Assembly (NCBI GenBank): GCA_028282545.1 | Contig: JANQHT010000044.1 | Span: forward strand, 1-44,419 | Length of the DNA: 44,419 nucleotides | Reading direction: 5' to 3' | From: Spirochaetales bacterium | GTDB taxonomy: Bacteria; Spirochaetota; Spirochaetia; DSM-27196; Alkalispirochaetaceae | Part shown: in pieces, positions 16,429 to 24,900 of the stretch | Numbering within the stretch: position 1 is the first letter of the stretch | How the letters are laid out: every line of letters starts with the position of its first letter | Translations under genes and position numbers: made by a program | Notes under the pieces: model-generated | What the model was told of the DNA's origin: nothing | Databases searched by the model: none | The model's input: only the letters and a program-made list of their open reading frames with translations

Positions 16429-17120
16429 CGGTGGGTGCTTTTTGTGAACGGTGCGGTGTGGAACTGGAACCGGGCCTGGAAACGTGTCCACTCTGCGGCG
16501 CTCGCCCCGGGACAACGCCCGGCGACAACGGGGAGTACGCACCATTGCCGGAGGAACTGGGGCGTACCCGCATCCCGGCGCGCGAGATCTACAGGCGGAC
16601 CACGCTGCTCGTTTTAGTGACGGCACTGGTCGTGGTGACGATCGTTGACGTCGCCGTCTCCAGGACCCTCACCTGGGCCCCGATCGTGTGGGCGTCCCTC
16701 GTTCTCCTTGGCGGCGCCATGCTGGGACCGCTTGCCATGGATGGATTTGCCCGTCCATTTGTCACGGATCTCCTGCTGGCGGCGCTACTCCTGCTTACGA
16801 TCGACGCTTCAAACGGCGCCGTGGAGTGGTTTGTACCGTTGGGACTTCCGATACTGGGTGCAACCGGATTGATCGCGGCGGTGGTGACGCTCGTCTTCCC
16901 GCGACTGCGAACGCTGTCATCCTCCGCAGCCGTTGTCGGCGCCGCCGCATCGGTGTGCGTCGTGATCGAGATCGCCGTCTCCCGGTGGATTCACGGCGGC
17001 GTTGTTATGCGGTGGTCCTGGATCGTCCTGATAGCGTCCGTGCCGGTTGCCGCGTTCCTGGTGATCTTTGAACAGACCGTCGGTCATTACATCGACTTCC
17101 GTCGCCGTTTCCACATCTAA
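16425..17120 (+). CDS. Zinc-ribbon polytopic membrane protein (DUF6320-like)
   Basis: A 231-residue protein. It starts with a CxxC...CxxC zinc ribbon (CERC at 7-10, CPLC at 21-24), then a linker and about six transmembrane spans from residue 60 to 220. A GGGGAG ribosome site precedes the ATG that overlaps the acyltransferase stop. The pair of a condensation-fold acyltransferase and a zinc-ribbon membrane protein recurs in other bacteria as far as I recall, suggesting joint work at the membrane, for example lipid or alcohol acylation; that is inference. Its TAA interleaves with the convergent mevalonate kinase stop in the tetranucleotide CTAA. Confidence 0.7.
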   Translation: MTVGAFCERCGVELEPGLETCPLCGARPGTTPGDNGEYAPLPEELGRTRIPAREIYRRTTLLVLVTALVVVTIVDVAVSRTLTWAPIVWASLVLLGGAMLGPLAMDGFARPFVTDLLLAALLLLTIDASNGAVEWFVPLGLPILGATGLIAAVVTLVFPRLRTLSSSAAVVGAAASVCVVIEIAVSRWIHGGVVMRWSWIVLIASVPVAAFLVIFEQTVGHYIDFRRRFHI

Positions 17121-18070
17121 GGGCCGATGGAAAGGAAAAGGCGCTCCGGATCGACCCCTGACAGCAGTGCCGCTGAGCGCATCGAGGGTAGCCCCGCTTC
17201 CGCATCCCCGGGGCTTGAAAAAAGCGCGTAGAACGCCCCCCCGCCGCCGGCGCCGCTGATCTTGCCGCCGGTGGCACCGGCAGATCGCGCTGCATCGAGA
17301 ATCGCCTCCACGGCGCCGGTGGAAAGGTCCAGTGACTTTATGAGGGAGTGTGCCCGATCCGCCAGTTTCCCAAGGATCGCGGCCTCCGCTTTCCCCGCGC
17401 CAAGGGCGTCGCCGGCCGCCTCGGCGATGGCTCCGAGCCGTTCCAACCGGTCGATCACAAGAGAGTCGCCGTTTTTCACACGCTCGCGAATGGTACCGAC
17501 CAGTTCCCTGGTCGAACCGGTTCGCGGCACCGAACCCATGAGGACCGTCGCTCTCATCGACGGGAGGGGCCGGTTGGTCGGTAGCGCACCGGGTCCCTTG
17601 TCGAACAGGAAGAGCTGGGTGCCGCCCAGCACCGAAAGGCCGGTGTCGATGCCGCTGGGCGTGCCGTGGAAGAAGCGTTCGATCTCGTGGGCAATCCGCC
17701 ACGTTTTGTGCGGTTCGTCCCGAACGGCGGGAATCGCGGCGGCGGCGAGGGCGGCGCAGAACGCGGCGGACGAGCCGAACCCCGCCGAGAGCGGGAGGCG
17801 CGAGTGAATATGCACGTGGCCGCGGGTGTGGGTTTCACCGGCAAGTACCCGCTCAAGGTGGCGAGGGAGCCCTGCAAAGGCGCCGTCACCGACACCGGGC
17901 ATCGGTTCGAAGGACCACTCGGCGGCCGGTTCGATCTCGACGGTGATGCCGCGATCGATCGCCATTCCCACCGCGGGATGCCCGTAGACGGCCGCGTGTT
18001 CGCCGAAGAGGAGGAGCTTCCCCGGGGCAAACGCGCGGAGTACGCCTCCCTGCCGCCCGTTAGTGTTCAC
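17117..18070 (-). CDS. mvk: Mevalonate kinase
   Basis: A GHMP kinase of about 317 residues that phosphorylates mevalonate. The three family motifs are visible: FAPGKLLLFGEH near the N-terminus, the ATP loop PLSAGFGSSAAF and the GTPSGID segment, and the C-terminal KISGAGGGG. The GTG at 18070 is chosen because GGGGAGG lies upstream and the conserved sequence begins soon after; it overlaps the phosphomevalonate kinase stop by 11 bases. It is the last gene of the six-gene mevalonate operon, as in Borrelia. Confidence 0.92.
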   Translation of the reverse strand: MNTNGRQGGVLRAFAPGKLLLFGEHAAVYGHPAVGMAIDRGITVEIEPAAEWSFEPMPGVGDGAFAGLPRHLERVLAGETHTRGHVHIHSRLPLSAGFGSSAAFCAALAAAAIPAVRDEPHKTWRIAHEIERFFHGTPSGIDTGLSVLGGTQLFLFDKGPGALPTNRPLPSMRATVLMGSVPRTGSTRELVGTIRERVKNGDSLVIDRLERLGAIAEAAGDALGAGKAEAAILGKLADRAHSLIKSLDLSTGAVEAILDAARSAGATGGKISGAGGGGAFYALFSSPGDAEAGLPSMRSAALLSGVDPERLFLSIGP

Positions 18071-19052
18071 GGCGCAGGCCCTCCCCGGCGACCGATAGTT
18101 CCCGCCACGGGGCGCTCCAGGTCGCGGAGGGATCAAAATCGAGGAGTAGTACCCGTTCGTCGCCGGCGCCGCTGGCCTTCACGAAGCGTGCCGCCCCCCG
18201 GAAACGGGAAACGTCGGCGCCGACACCGATGGCGGACCCGATCGCCAACCCGGCGCGGGCCGCGTCGTTCCAGGAAGCCGCGAAGGTGTCCGAATCCGCT
18301 GCTACACCGAGTCTCTCCACGGAACGCATCATCGCCTCGATCACGGGTTGCGCCTCCCGTGAACTTCGCCACCGTTCGAACCGTTGGACCGCGGGCGCGG
18401 TCGACACGGGGGCATTCCCGCGGCGTGTCAAAAGACGCGCCGACGTGATGAACGGTTTCTCCCGGCCCGCGGGCAGGGGCCGCCATTTTGGTACGCCGCC
18501 GCCGGTGAAGATGCCCCAGCCGCCGTAGGTGGCGGTGGCCACGTCGTACCCGCTCCCGCGCCCGCCGTGGGCTGCACGGTGCGCCACCGTGGCGAGGCGG
18601 CACACAACGTCACGCCGCGGTTCCAGTCCTGACGCGTCGAGCGCGGCGGCGGTGAGCAGAACGGCGGCCACCGCGCTGGACCCGAAACCCAGCTTGCGTC
18701 CCCCTTTGTCGAAGAACGGTGTGGTATCGACCACGATCGAAGTTCCTAACGGGAGGGGCCGCCCCGCGTGTGTCCGGACCGCCTCCAGGACCGCCGCAAC
18801 GATCGGTGTTTCCGTGGCGGTCTCGCGGCCGGTTTTGCCGGCACCGCCGCCGATGACGCGCGTATCACAGCCCATGCGCGTTTCCACGGTGGGTGCGCCC
18901 CCGCTTCCGGTCAATTCTACAGTCACCGTTCCGCGGGGTTCTACGGCAACGGCTATCCCGCGCCCGCCTTCAAGGGTGACCACGTACTCTCCCGCCACGA
19001 GCAAATTGGCGGGGGCGCTGAACCGCGCGGTCACGGTGCGTGCCCCGGGCAT
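18060..19052 (-). CDS. Phosphomevalonate kinase
   Basis: A 330-residue GHMP kinase that makes diphosphomevalonate. Visible motifs are FSAPANLLVAGEYVV (about 11-25), KLGFGSSAVAAVLL as the phosphate loop, HGGRGSGYDVATATYGG, and a C-terminal KASGAGDERVLL. The longer insert before the phosphate loop and the HGGRGSGYD motif separate it from the adjacent mevalonate kinase. It overlaps both neighbours, so the three kinase and decarboxylase genes are coupled. Confidence 0.9.
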   Translation of the reverse strand: MPGARTVTARFSAPANLLVAGEYVVTLEGGRGIAVAVEPRGTVTVELTGSGGAPTVETRMGCDTRVIGGGAGKTGRETATETPIVAAVLEAVRTHAGRPLPLGTSIVVDTTPFFDKGGRKLGFGSSAVAAVLLTAAALDASGLEPRRDVVCRLATVAHRAAHGGRGSGYDVATATYGGWGIFTGGGVPKWRPLPAGREKPFITSARLLTRRGNAPVSTAPAVQRFERWRSSREAQPVIEAMMRSVERLGVAADSDTFAASWNDAARAGLAIGSAIGVGADVSRFRGAARFVKASGAGDERVLLLDFDPSATWSAPWRELSVAGEGLRREH

Positions 19053-20038
19053 TCCACGGATACCCCCGGCCCCGGCGAGCAGACGAGAACGTTCCCATCC
19101 GATAGGTCCTGTAGCGCGTCGATCACGGCCGGTACCGCTTCCTGGGAGGTCAGCACCTTGATCTGCGGGCCCGCATCCATCGTTTCCCAGGCGGCCACGC
19201 CGCCGTTTCGGAGAGCGGCGAGACGGATCTGCGCTTCCACGCTTGCCGGAAGCCAGTACTGCACCGGCGGATCCGCGGAAAACATCGTGGCGAACATTCG
19301 CAGGTAGCTGAGACGCGCAGTCTCGCCGAGCCGCCGGAGATCACGGTTCCCGATCGCGTTCTCCGCGACGTCCGCGAGGAGGGGAGCGTCGGCGATCCAC
19401 GCGTCGTAGTAGGGTGAGGTTCGGCGCGTCCGCTCCATCGCCGTTCGCGAGGAGATCGGTTTTTTCCCGCGTACTACCGGTACGACCACAACGCGAAACT
19501 CCGGCCACCACGCTTCATCGTGTATCCGGCGGGCGGTCTCGGCGCCGGCGTCCCAGCGGGTAAACCCGCCGTAGACGGCGCGCGCCGCGGAACCCGACCC
19601 GAGGCGCGCGATTCGACTGATCACGGCGCGGTCCACCGGCGGCGAGACCGCCCGGTCCGCACTCAGGGACGCATCAAAGGCCGCGCCCAGGGCCGCCGCG
19701 GCGAGCGCCGCCATCCCGCTGGACGAACTGGCCAAGCCGGCGGCGGTGGGAAACGAGTTGTGCCCGTGCACCGCAAATCGCCCGGACACACCGGCCGCGG
19801 CGCGAACGGCGTCCAGGAGCGGTTCGAAGTGTACCGGCTCCTGATCCTCGTCGTTCACGACAATCCGATCGGGACGGCTCGATCCGGTGTCGAGTACAAC
19901 GTCGCAGGTGCTCTGCAGTTCCGCCAACGTGACGGCCACGCTCGGTACTGCCGGGAGATTGATCCCGCCGTCGCGTTTGCCCCAGTACTTGACCACCGCC
20001 AGCGAGGGGTGGGCTACGCTACGGCAGCGGTGCTCCAC
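19031..20038 (-). CDS. mvaD: Diphosphomevalonate decarboxylase
   Basis: A 335-residue GHMP-superfamily enzyme that converts diphosphomevalonate to isopentenyl diphosphate using ATP. Diagnostic motifs are AVVKYWGKRD (14-23), FPTAAGLASSSSG in the phosphate loop, RLGSGSAARAVYGGF and the late WETMDAGPQIKVL. The catalytic Asp of the DAGP motif is present; the next residue is Gln where many homologues have Asn. The start lies within the last bases of the HMG-CoA reductase gene and the end overlaps the phosphomevalonate kinase start. Confidence 0.95.
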   Translation of the reverse strand: MEHRCRSVAHPSLAVVKYWGKRDGGINLPAVPSVAVTLAELQSTCDVVLDTGSSRPDRIVVNDEDQEPVHFEPLLDAVRAAAGVSGRFAVHGHNSFPTAAGLASSSSGMAALAAAALGAAFDASLSADRAVSPPVDRAVISRIARLGSGSAARAVYGGFTRWDAGAETARRIHDEAWWPEFRVVVVPVVRGKKPISSRTAMERTRRTSPYYDAWIADAPLLADVAENAIGNRDLRRLGETARLSYLRMFATMFSADPPVQYWLPASVEAQIRLAALRNGGVAAWETMDAGPQIKVLTSQEAVPAVIDALQDLSDGNVLVCSPGPGVSVECPGHAP

Positions 20039-21338
20039 GCTTCAACTCTTCGTGGAGACGCCGCGCCGTCTCGATATTGAAGACACCGTGGTCCCACACC
20101 CGGTTCGCCAGTTCCTGGATGTGTTCGTCCCGGGCGCCCGCTTTCCACGCCAAGCGCCGCGCGTGCTGTTTCATGTGACCCTTCTGGATACCCTCGCTGA
20201 CGAGCGCCATAAGCGCCGCGAGGTTCTGCGCCAATCCCAGGGATACCGCCACGCGGGAGAGGCGGTCCGCCGACGGTTCGCGACCGGCGTTCATGAAGAG
20301 CACCTTCATGGCGAAGGTCGAAACGGGGTGAAACCCCACCGCACCGCCCACCGTCCCCATGGCGGTGGGTATTTCCAGTCGACCCACAAGGGTGTTTCCG
20401 TCCCGGCGGTACTCCGTGAGCGCCGTGTACCGGCCGGATCGGGAGGCGTAGGCGTGGGCGGCGGCCTCGATCGCCCGGGAATCGTTACCGGTCGCCGACG
20501 CGAGCGCCGAAACGCCGTTCATGATCCCCTTGTTGTGCGTGACCGCCCGGGACTCGTCGGTCTGGGCGAACTCGTTGGCCCTGACTATCCGGTCCACCAT
20601 CTCCTCCCCGGAGAAGCGTTCCCGTCCCAGACGCGCTGCCGGAAGGCGAAATTCAGCCGACGAGATACGACGCGGCGCCGCGTTGGTGAGAATAGCCATG
20701 AGTACCGTTCCGCCGCTCAACGCTTCCAGGGGATCGCGGAGCAACTCGGCGGCGCTGTTTATCAAGTTTGCGCCCATCGCATCGCGGACGTCCAGGTGGA
20801 GATTGACCACGAGCAGGCCCGACTCGTCGGACCGCGTTACGTCCATCCCCCGATAGCCGCCGCCCCGTTTTGTCATCGGCGCGAGCAGTTCGGTGAGTTC
20901 CCGGCGAAGATCAAACTCCCGGGAGCGGACCAGTTCGGCGGCATCGGCACCGGCACCGTCGATCGCAATCTGGGCGGTCATGACGGGGCCGGTAGACCGG
21001 GTTACGAAACCGCCGTTTGCCGCGATCAATCTACCGGCGTACGATGCGGCGGCCACCACCGACGGTTCCTCGACCGCCATGGGAACGTTGTAGAGTTCAT
21101 CGTCAACCAGGTACCCACTCGCTATGCCCAGCGGAATGGGCATTACCCCCACCGCGCTCTCAACCATGACTTCCGCTAGGTCCAGGAGCGTGTCGCTGGG
21201 GCTGCTGGCGTGGAGTTCATCGGTGTCCAGGTCAAGCAGGCGGTAGAGAACGTCCCGTTTCTGCCGGGCGTTCAACTTCCTGAAGTTCGCGGGCAGTTCG
21301 AACGTCTCCTCCGTCAGGGCGGATACGGTATCAGCCAT
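20019..21338 (-). CDS. mvaA: HMG-CoA reductase, class II
   Basis: A 439-residue soluble reductase that converts HMG-CoA to mevalonate, the committed step. It lacks the membrane domain of class I enzymes. Catalytic residues are visible: a Glu in AVEEPSV (about 88-94), K270 in THNKGIMNG, D286 in ATGND and H388 in KGHMKQHARR. The substrate loop SGYLVDDELYNVPMAVEE is typical. It overlaps fni upstream by eight bases and mvaD downstream by 20. Confidence 0.96.
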   Translation of the reverse strand: MADTVSALTEETFELPANFRKLNARQKRDVLYRLLDLDTDELHASSPSDTLLDLAEVMVESAVGVMPIPLGIASGYLVDDELYNVPMAVEEPSVVAAASYAGRLIAANGGFVTRSTGPVMTAQIAIDGAGADAAELVRSREFDLRRELTELLAPMTKRGGGYRGMDVTRSDESGLLVVNLHLDVRDAMGANLINSAAELLRDPLEALSGGTVLMAILTNAAPRRISSAEFRLPAARLGRERFSGEEMVDRIVRANEFAQTDESRAVTHNKGIMNGVSALASATGNDSRAIEAAAHAYASRSGRYTALTEYRRDGNTLVGRLEIPTAMGTVGGAVGFHPVSTFAMKVLFMNAGREPSADRLSRVAVSLGLAQNLAALMALVSEGIQKGHMKQHARRLAWKAGARDEHIQELANRVWDHGVFNIETARRLHEELKRGAPLP

Positions 21339-22428
21339 CGGACTCTCTCTCCTCGTTGATCGTAATGTCCCGAAGCATCACGGCCCGCGCCGTCAGATCC
21401 CTTCCCATCACGAGCGGAACGGTTCTCAAATCGTCTACGGTACGGGCGCCGGTCAGCACCATCGCGGCCTTCACCACCTGGCCGATCCGGCGTCCAAAGG
21501 AAACGGCGCCTTCAACGCCGTCCCTTGTTAGGGCGCGAACAAAGGGAAGCGCCATCCCCGCAGACTCGGCACCGAGGGCGAGTGCCTTCACAACATCGAG
21601 GCCGGATCGGATTCCGCCGGATGCCAGGACACCCCGTCGATCCCGGCCGAGCGCTGCCTGCAGGATCGCTGTCGGTGTTCCCCACCGGACAAACTCGTCA
21701 GCGGCGGCGCGCATCTCTTCGTGACGGTACGCTTCGACGGTGACCCAGTTAGTACCCCCGGATCCGGCGAGATCGACGTAGGTTGCACCTGAATCAAACA
21801 GAACGTGAACTTCATCGGGATGGATACCAAATCCCGTCTCCTTGACGATCACCGGGAACGGTGCGTTCCGGCAGAAACGGGCAATTGCGTCGAGGATACC
21901 GCGAAAATCGCGGTCCCCGCCGGGCTGGAAGATCTCCTGCCCCGGGTTGAGGTGGACCGCGATAGCGTCGGCGTCGACGCGTTCCACCATGCGGTATATC
22001 TCACCGTGTTCCATCTGCGGCAATTGAACGCCGCCGATGTTCGCGAAGACGGGCACCCCTGGGGCATCCCTCTTCAGGAGAAAGTGATCGATCACATCGG
22101 GTTTGTGGAAGAGGATTCGAATAGAGCCCATTCCCACCGGTATCGAAAGCTCCTGGGCCACTTTCGCGAGGTTTCGATTCACGGCGTAGGCGTTCTCAGA
22201 GCCCCCGGTCATGGAGGATATAAAAAACGGCCACGCAACGCGGTGGCCGAGGAAATCGTGACTCGTAACGACTTCGTCAACGGCAATTTCCGGGAGCGAG
22301 CGGTGCACCAGGTGAACGCCGCCGTAGCCGGCGTTTCCACTTTCCACCGAGTATTGCCTCTCGTCGAGGCAAATCTCCAGGTGCGCCGCTTTCCGCTCCG
22401 ATAGGTCCGTGGGAGACTCACTCGGCAA
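21331..22428 (-). CDS. fni: Isopentenyl-diphosphate delta-isomerase, type 2 (FMN)
   Basis: A 365-residue FMN enzyme that interconverts IPP and DMAPP. Recognisable elements are the N-terminal RKAAHLEICL, SSMTGGSENA for FMN phosphate, VGMGSIR, HLNPGQEIFQPGGDRDF with the catalytic Gln and Glu, and VKETGFGI. The start is a TTG at 22428 with GGGAG 7 nt upstream, overlapping the HMG-CoA synthase stop by 11 bases; the frame stays open further upstream, but that part reads as out-of-frame synthase sequence. It needs reduced flavin although it catalyses no net redox change. Confidence 0.94.
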   Translation of the reverse strand: MPSESPTDLSERKAAHLEICLDERQYSVESGNAGYGGVHLVHRSLPEIAVDEVVTSHDFLGHRVAWPFFISSMTGGSENAYAVNRNLAKVAQELSIPVGMGSIRILFHKPDVIDHFLLKRDAPGVPVFANIGGVQLPQMEHGEIYRMVERVDADAIAVHLNPGQEIFQPGGDRDFRGILDAIARFCRNAPFPVIVKETGFGIHPDEVHVLFDSGATYVDLAGSGGTNWVTVEAYRHEEMRAAADEFVRWGTPTAILQAALGRDRRGVLASGGIRSGLDVVKALALGAESAGMALPFVRALTRDGVEGAVSFGRRIGQVVKAAMVLTGARTVDDLRTVPLVMGRDLTARAVMLRDITINEERESDG

Positions 22429-23686
22429 CGCGGTACTCCCTGAACCCGTCCTCCCTGATGGCCGACAGGTAGTAGCGTCCGGGCTCGACACCTTCGTCGC
22501 TGATCGGCCCATGGGAAAGGTTGTACGTTGTGGGCTCCACGAAACGAAGGTAGTCATCGAAGGTGGCCTGGGTGGCCGACTTCAGGAGCGATTCCAGGTC
22601 CCAGGCGGCAATCCTGGCCGGTGCGCCTTCCGCAACGCGGCCGCGCAGGACGATCATCGTGTTCCCCGATCCGTACGACCCCAGCGTGACCGTTTTCCCC
22701 ACGATATCGTCACCAAACTTCGCGAAACGTTCCGCCAGGGAGAATTTCATTCCCATGTAGAGCGATCCGGAGTATATGTTGCCGATGTACCGGGTGGGGT
22801 AGAGGCCCGCTTCAAACCCGCGTTCTTCAATAAACGTCCGGACCTCGTCGTGGCCGCACCGGCAGGTGTGACTCGCCAGGCTATGCACGGCGGTGATCGC
22901 CATCTTGTAGAAGGGAACGTGCAGCAGGAAGATATCCGTTTCATTCAGGACGTCCTGCGGAGGTTTACCCAACCGGCCGGCGTGATCCTCGAACGCCTCG
23001 TTTAATGCGCGGTTGTAGCATTGCACCGAGTAGCCGCCCTTGACCCTGGCCGTAATCGAACCGAGGGGACGAAAGAAGTCGTCCTCATCGCGCGAAGCGA
23101 AACCGACGCTGTCGATGTCGAGTTCCAGCAGATCCGGGTCGCAGGAGACCTCCATCGCAACGGCACCGGCACCCTGGGTGATTTCCGCGGTTGACGGTGT
23201 CTCGTACCGTGCCACATCGGCACAGACGACCAGGCCCGTTTCGTTTTCGCGCCTTCCCGCACCGAGCATAGCCGCAACGCTCATCAGGCTCGCTGTACCG
23301 CCGGCGCAGGCGTGCTGCACCTGGAAGGTCGAGAGGGACGTTGGAACGTCGATACCGTCCCGTTGCAGGAGCCCTTGGGCGTACGCTGAGATCGGTTTAG
23401 ACATGTCGACGGACGTCTCTGTGCCGGTAGCAAAGAAGCGCAGTGTTTTCGGGTCCATTCCTTGCCTGACGAGCTGCCGGACCGCCTCGGCGGTGAGCGT
23501 CACGGTATCTTCCCAAGGGCGCGGGAAACGGACCGCCTTCTGCCCGGTTGATTCAATCGCACGCTTCAACCGGCGTTCCAGGGAAGGATCGTGAGCAACG
23601 CGGTTTTTTCGTATCGTTTCGAGAGAGATCGTCTGTTCGGGTACAAAAAGCGCAATGTCGTTGATGCCGACACGTCGTTCCGCCAA
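22418..23686 (-). CDS. mvaS: Hydroxymethylglutaryl-CoA synthase
   Basis: A 422-residue thiolase-fold enzyme that condenses acetyl-CoA with acetoacetyl-CoA. The catalytic triad is visible: E90 in ATGTETSVDMSKP, the acylated cysteine C127 in QHACAGGTAS and H256 in LLHVPFYKM. The C-terminal GSYGSGN loop is intact. It is the first gene of the mevalonate operon. A candidate promoter lies at 23713-23740. No acetoacetyl-CoA thiolase is in the window, so that substrate must come from elsewhere. Confidence 0.96.
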   Translation of the reverse strand: MAERRVGINDIALFVPEQTISLETIRKNRVAHDPSLERRLKRAIESTGQKAVRFPRPWEDTVTLTAEAVRQLVRQGMDPKTLRFFATGTETSVDMSKPISAYAQGLLQRDGIDVPTSLSTFQVQHACAGGTASLMSVAAMLGAGRRENETGLVVCADVARYETPSTAEITQGAGAVAMEVSCDPDLLELDIDSVGFASRDEDDFFRPLGSITARVKGGYSVQCYNRALNEAFEDHAGRLGKPPQDVLNETDIFLLHVPFYKMAITAVHSLASHTCRCGHDEVRTFIEERGFEAGLYPTRYIGNIYSGSLYMGMKFSLAERFAKFGDDIVGKTVTLGSYGSGNTMIVLRGRVAEGAPARIAAWDLESLLKSATQATFDDYLRFVEPTTYNLSHGPISDEGVEPGRYYLSAIREDGFREYRVAE

Positions 23687-23712
23687 TAGGAGCCACCTTT
23701 ACCTAAGCCAAT

Positions 23713-23740
23713 ATACTAAAAAGGATAAACTCTATTCCAA
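23713..23740 (-). promoter_or_regulatory. Candidate promoter of the mevalonate operon
   Basis: On the minus strand TTGGAA (23735-23740) and TAGTAT (23713-23718) are separated by 16 nt in the only AT-rich patch between mvaS and mnmA. The match is moderate. The plus-strand TATACT at 23712-23717 in the same patch could serve mnmA, but no -35 is evident for it. Confidence 0.4.
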
Positions 23741-23818
23741 TCTTCGTCACCCGTGGCCGCTATCGTTTGGCGGGTTGAGAACGCTTGGTCGGTGTGGCAG
23801 AATACGCGCTCCAAGCAG

Positions 23819-24898
23819 ATGAGTGTCGCAGTCCTTGTATCGGGCGGCGTTGACAGTTCGGTTGCGCTGCATCGCACCGTATCGGCCTTTGGGCCCGAAC
23901 GGGTTCACGCCTACTATCTCAAGATCTGGCTCGAAGACGACGTATCGTTCCTCGGCTCCTGCCCGTGGGAGGACGATATCGCCTGCGCTCGAGCCGTCTG
24001 CGACGGATTCGGCGTTGCCCTGCACACGGTCTCCCTGCAACGGGAGTACTACGAGCGCGTCGTGGCCTACGCGCTGGATGAACTGCGCGCGGGTCGGACG
24101 CCGTCACCGGATATCTTCTGCAACCGGCGAATCAAATTCGGCGCCTTCTGGGACGCCCTGGGCGACTCGATCGATTCCATCGCGACCGGTCACTACGCGC
24201 AAACGCGCCGGGCCGAGGGAGGCGTGGAACTGCTGCGCGCTCCGGATCCGGTCAAGGACCAGACGTACTTCCTTTCCCACCTGTCGCAGGAACAGGCGCG
24301 GGTTGCATTCTTCCCAATCGGTTCGATGAAAAAAGCGGAAGTCCGGGCTGAAGCGCGCCGTCTCGAACTCCCGAACCGCGATCGGCCCGACAGCCAGGGG
24401 ATCTGTTTCCTCGGGCGCCTTCGCTACCCCGACTTCGTGCGCGCCTACCTGGGGGAACGGGAGGGCGCGATTGTCGAGCGTGAATCCGGTTCGCGCCTGG
24501 GCACGCACCGCGGTGCCTGGTTCTATACGATCGGTCAGCGACAGGGTCTCGGACTCGGGAACGGCCCCTGGTACGTTGTCGAAAAACACATGGACGAGAA
24601 CGTAGTGTTCGTCTCTCATCAGCGGAACGACCACGATCGGATGGTTTCCGAATACGACGTCGAACACGCGCACTGGATACTGCGTCCGCCGAAAGGGGCG
24701 GACCTGGACGTGAAACTGCGCCACGGTCCCGACTTGGTCACCTCACGGGTAACGCTCCTACCCGGCGACACGGCGCGGGTGGAACTCTCCCGTCCCGACG
24801 GAGGAGTCGCGCCGGGACAGTTCACCGTCTTCTACGATGGCGACGTGTGCCTCGGTGGGGCGACGATAGCGGACATCCGCCGGGGCGAAGGCGTGTAG
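23819..24898 (+). CDS. mnmA: tRNA-specific 2-thiouridylase MnmA
   Basis: A 359-residue enzyme that thiolates U34 of Lys, Glu and Gln tRNAs. The PP-loop SGGVDSS is at residues 8-14. The two catalytic cysteines are C101 in SPDIFCNRRIKFG and C196 in DSQGICFLG. The C-terminal FYTIGQRQGLGLG region is typical. The ATG at 23819 is chosen because conserved sequence begins right there (MSVAVLVSGG); the frame stays open upstream. It is followed two bases later by dusA, another tRNA-modifying gene. Confidence 0.95.
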   Translation: MSVAVLVSGGVDSSVALHRTVSAFGPERVHAYYLKIWLEDDVSFLGSCPWEDDIACARAVCDGFGVALHTVSLQREYYERVVAYALDELRAGRTPSPDIFCNRRIKFGAFWDALGDSIDSIATGHYAQTRRAEGGVELLRAPDPVKDQTYFLSHLSQEQARVAFFPIGSMKKAEVRAEARRLELPNRDRPDSQGICFLGRLRYPDFVRAYLGEREGAIVERESGSRLGTHRGAWFYTIGQRQGLGLGNGPWYVVEKHMDENVVFVSHQRNDHDRMVSEYDVEHAHWILRPPKGADLDVKLRHGPDLVTSRVTLLPGDTARVELSRPDGGVAPGQFTVFYDGDVCLGGATIADIRRGEGV

Positions 24899-24900
24899 CC

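Noticed and set aside
19887-21179. A 430-codon plus-strand frame opposite mvaA and mvaD
   Set aside because: It is rich in Arg, His and Gly with no recognisable motif, and the minus strand encodes two complete enzymes with all catalytic residues.
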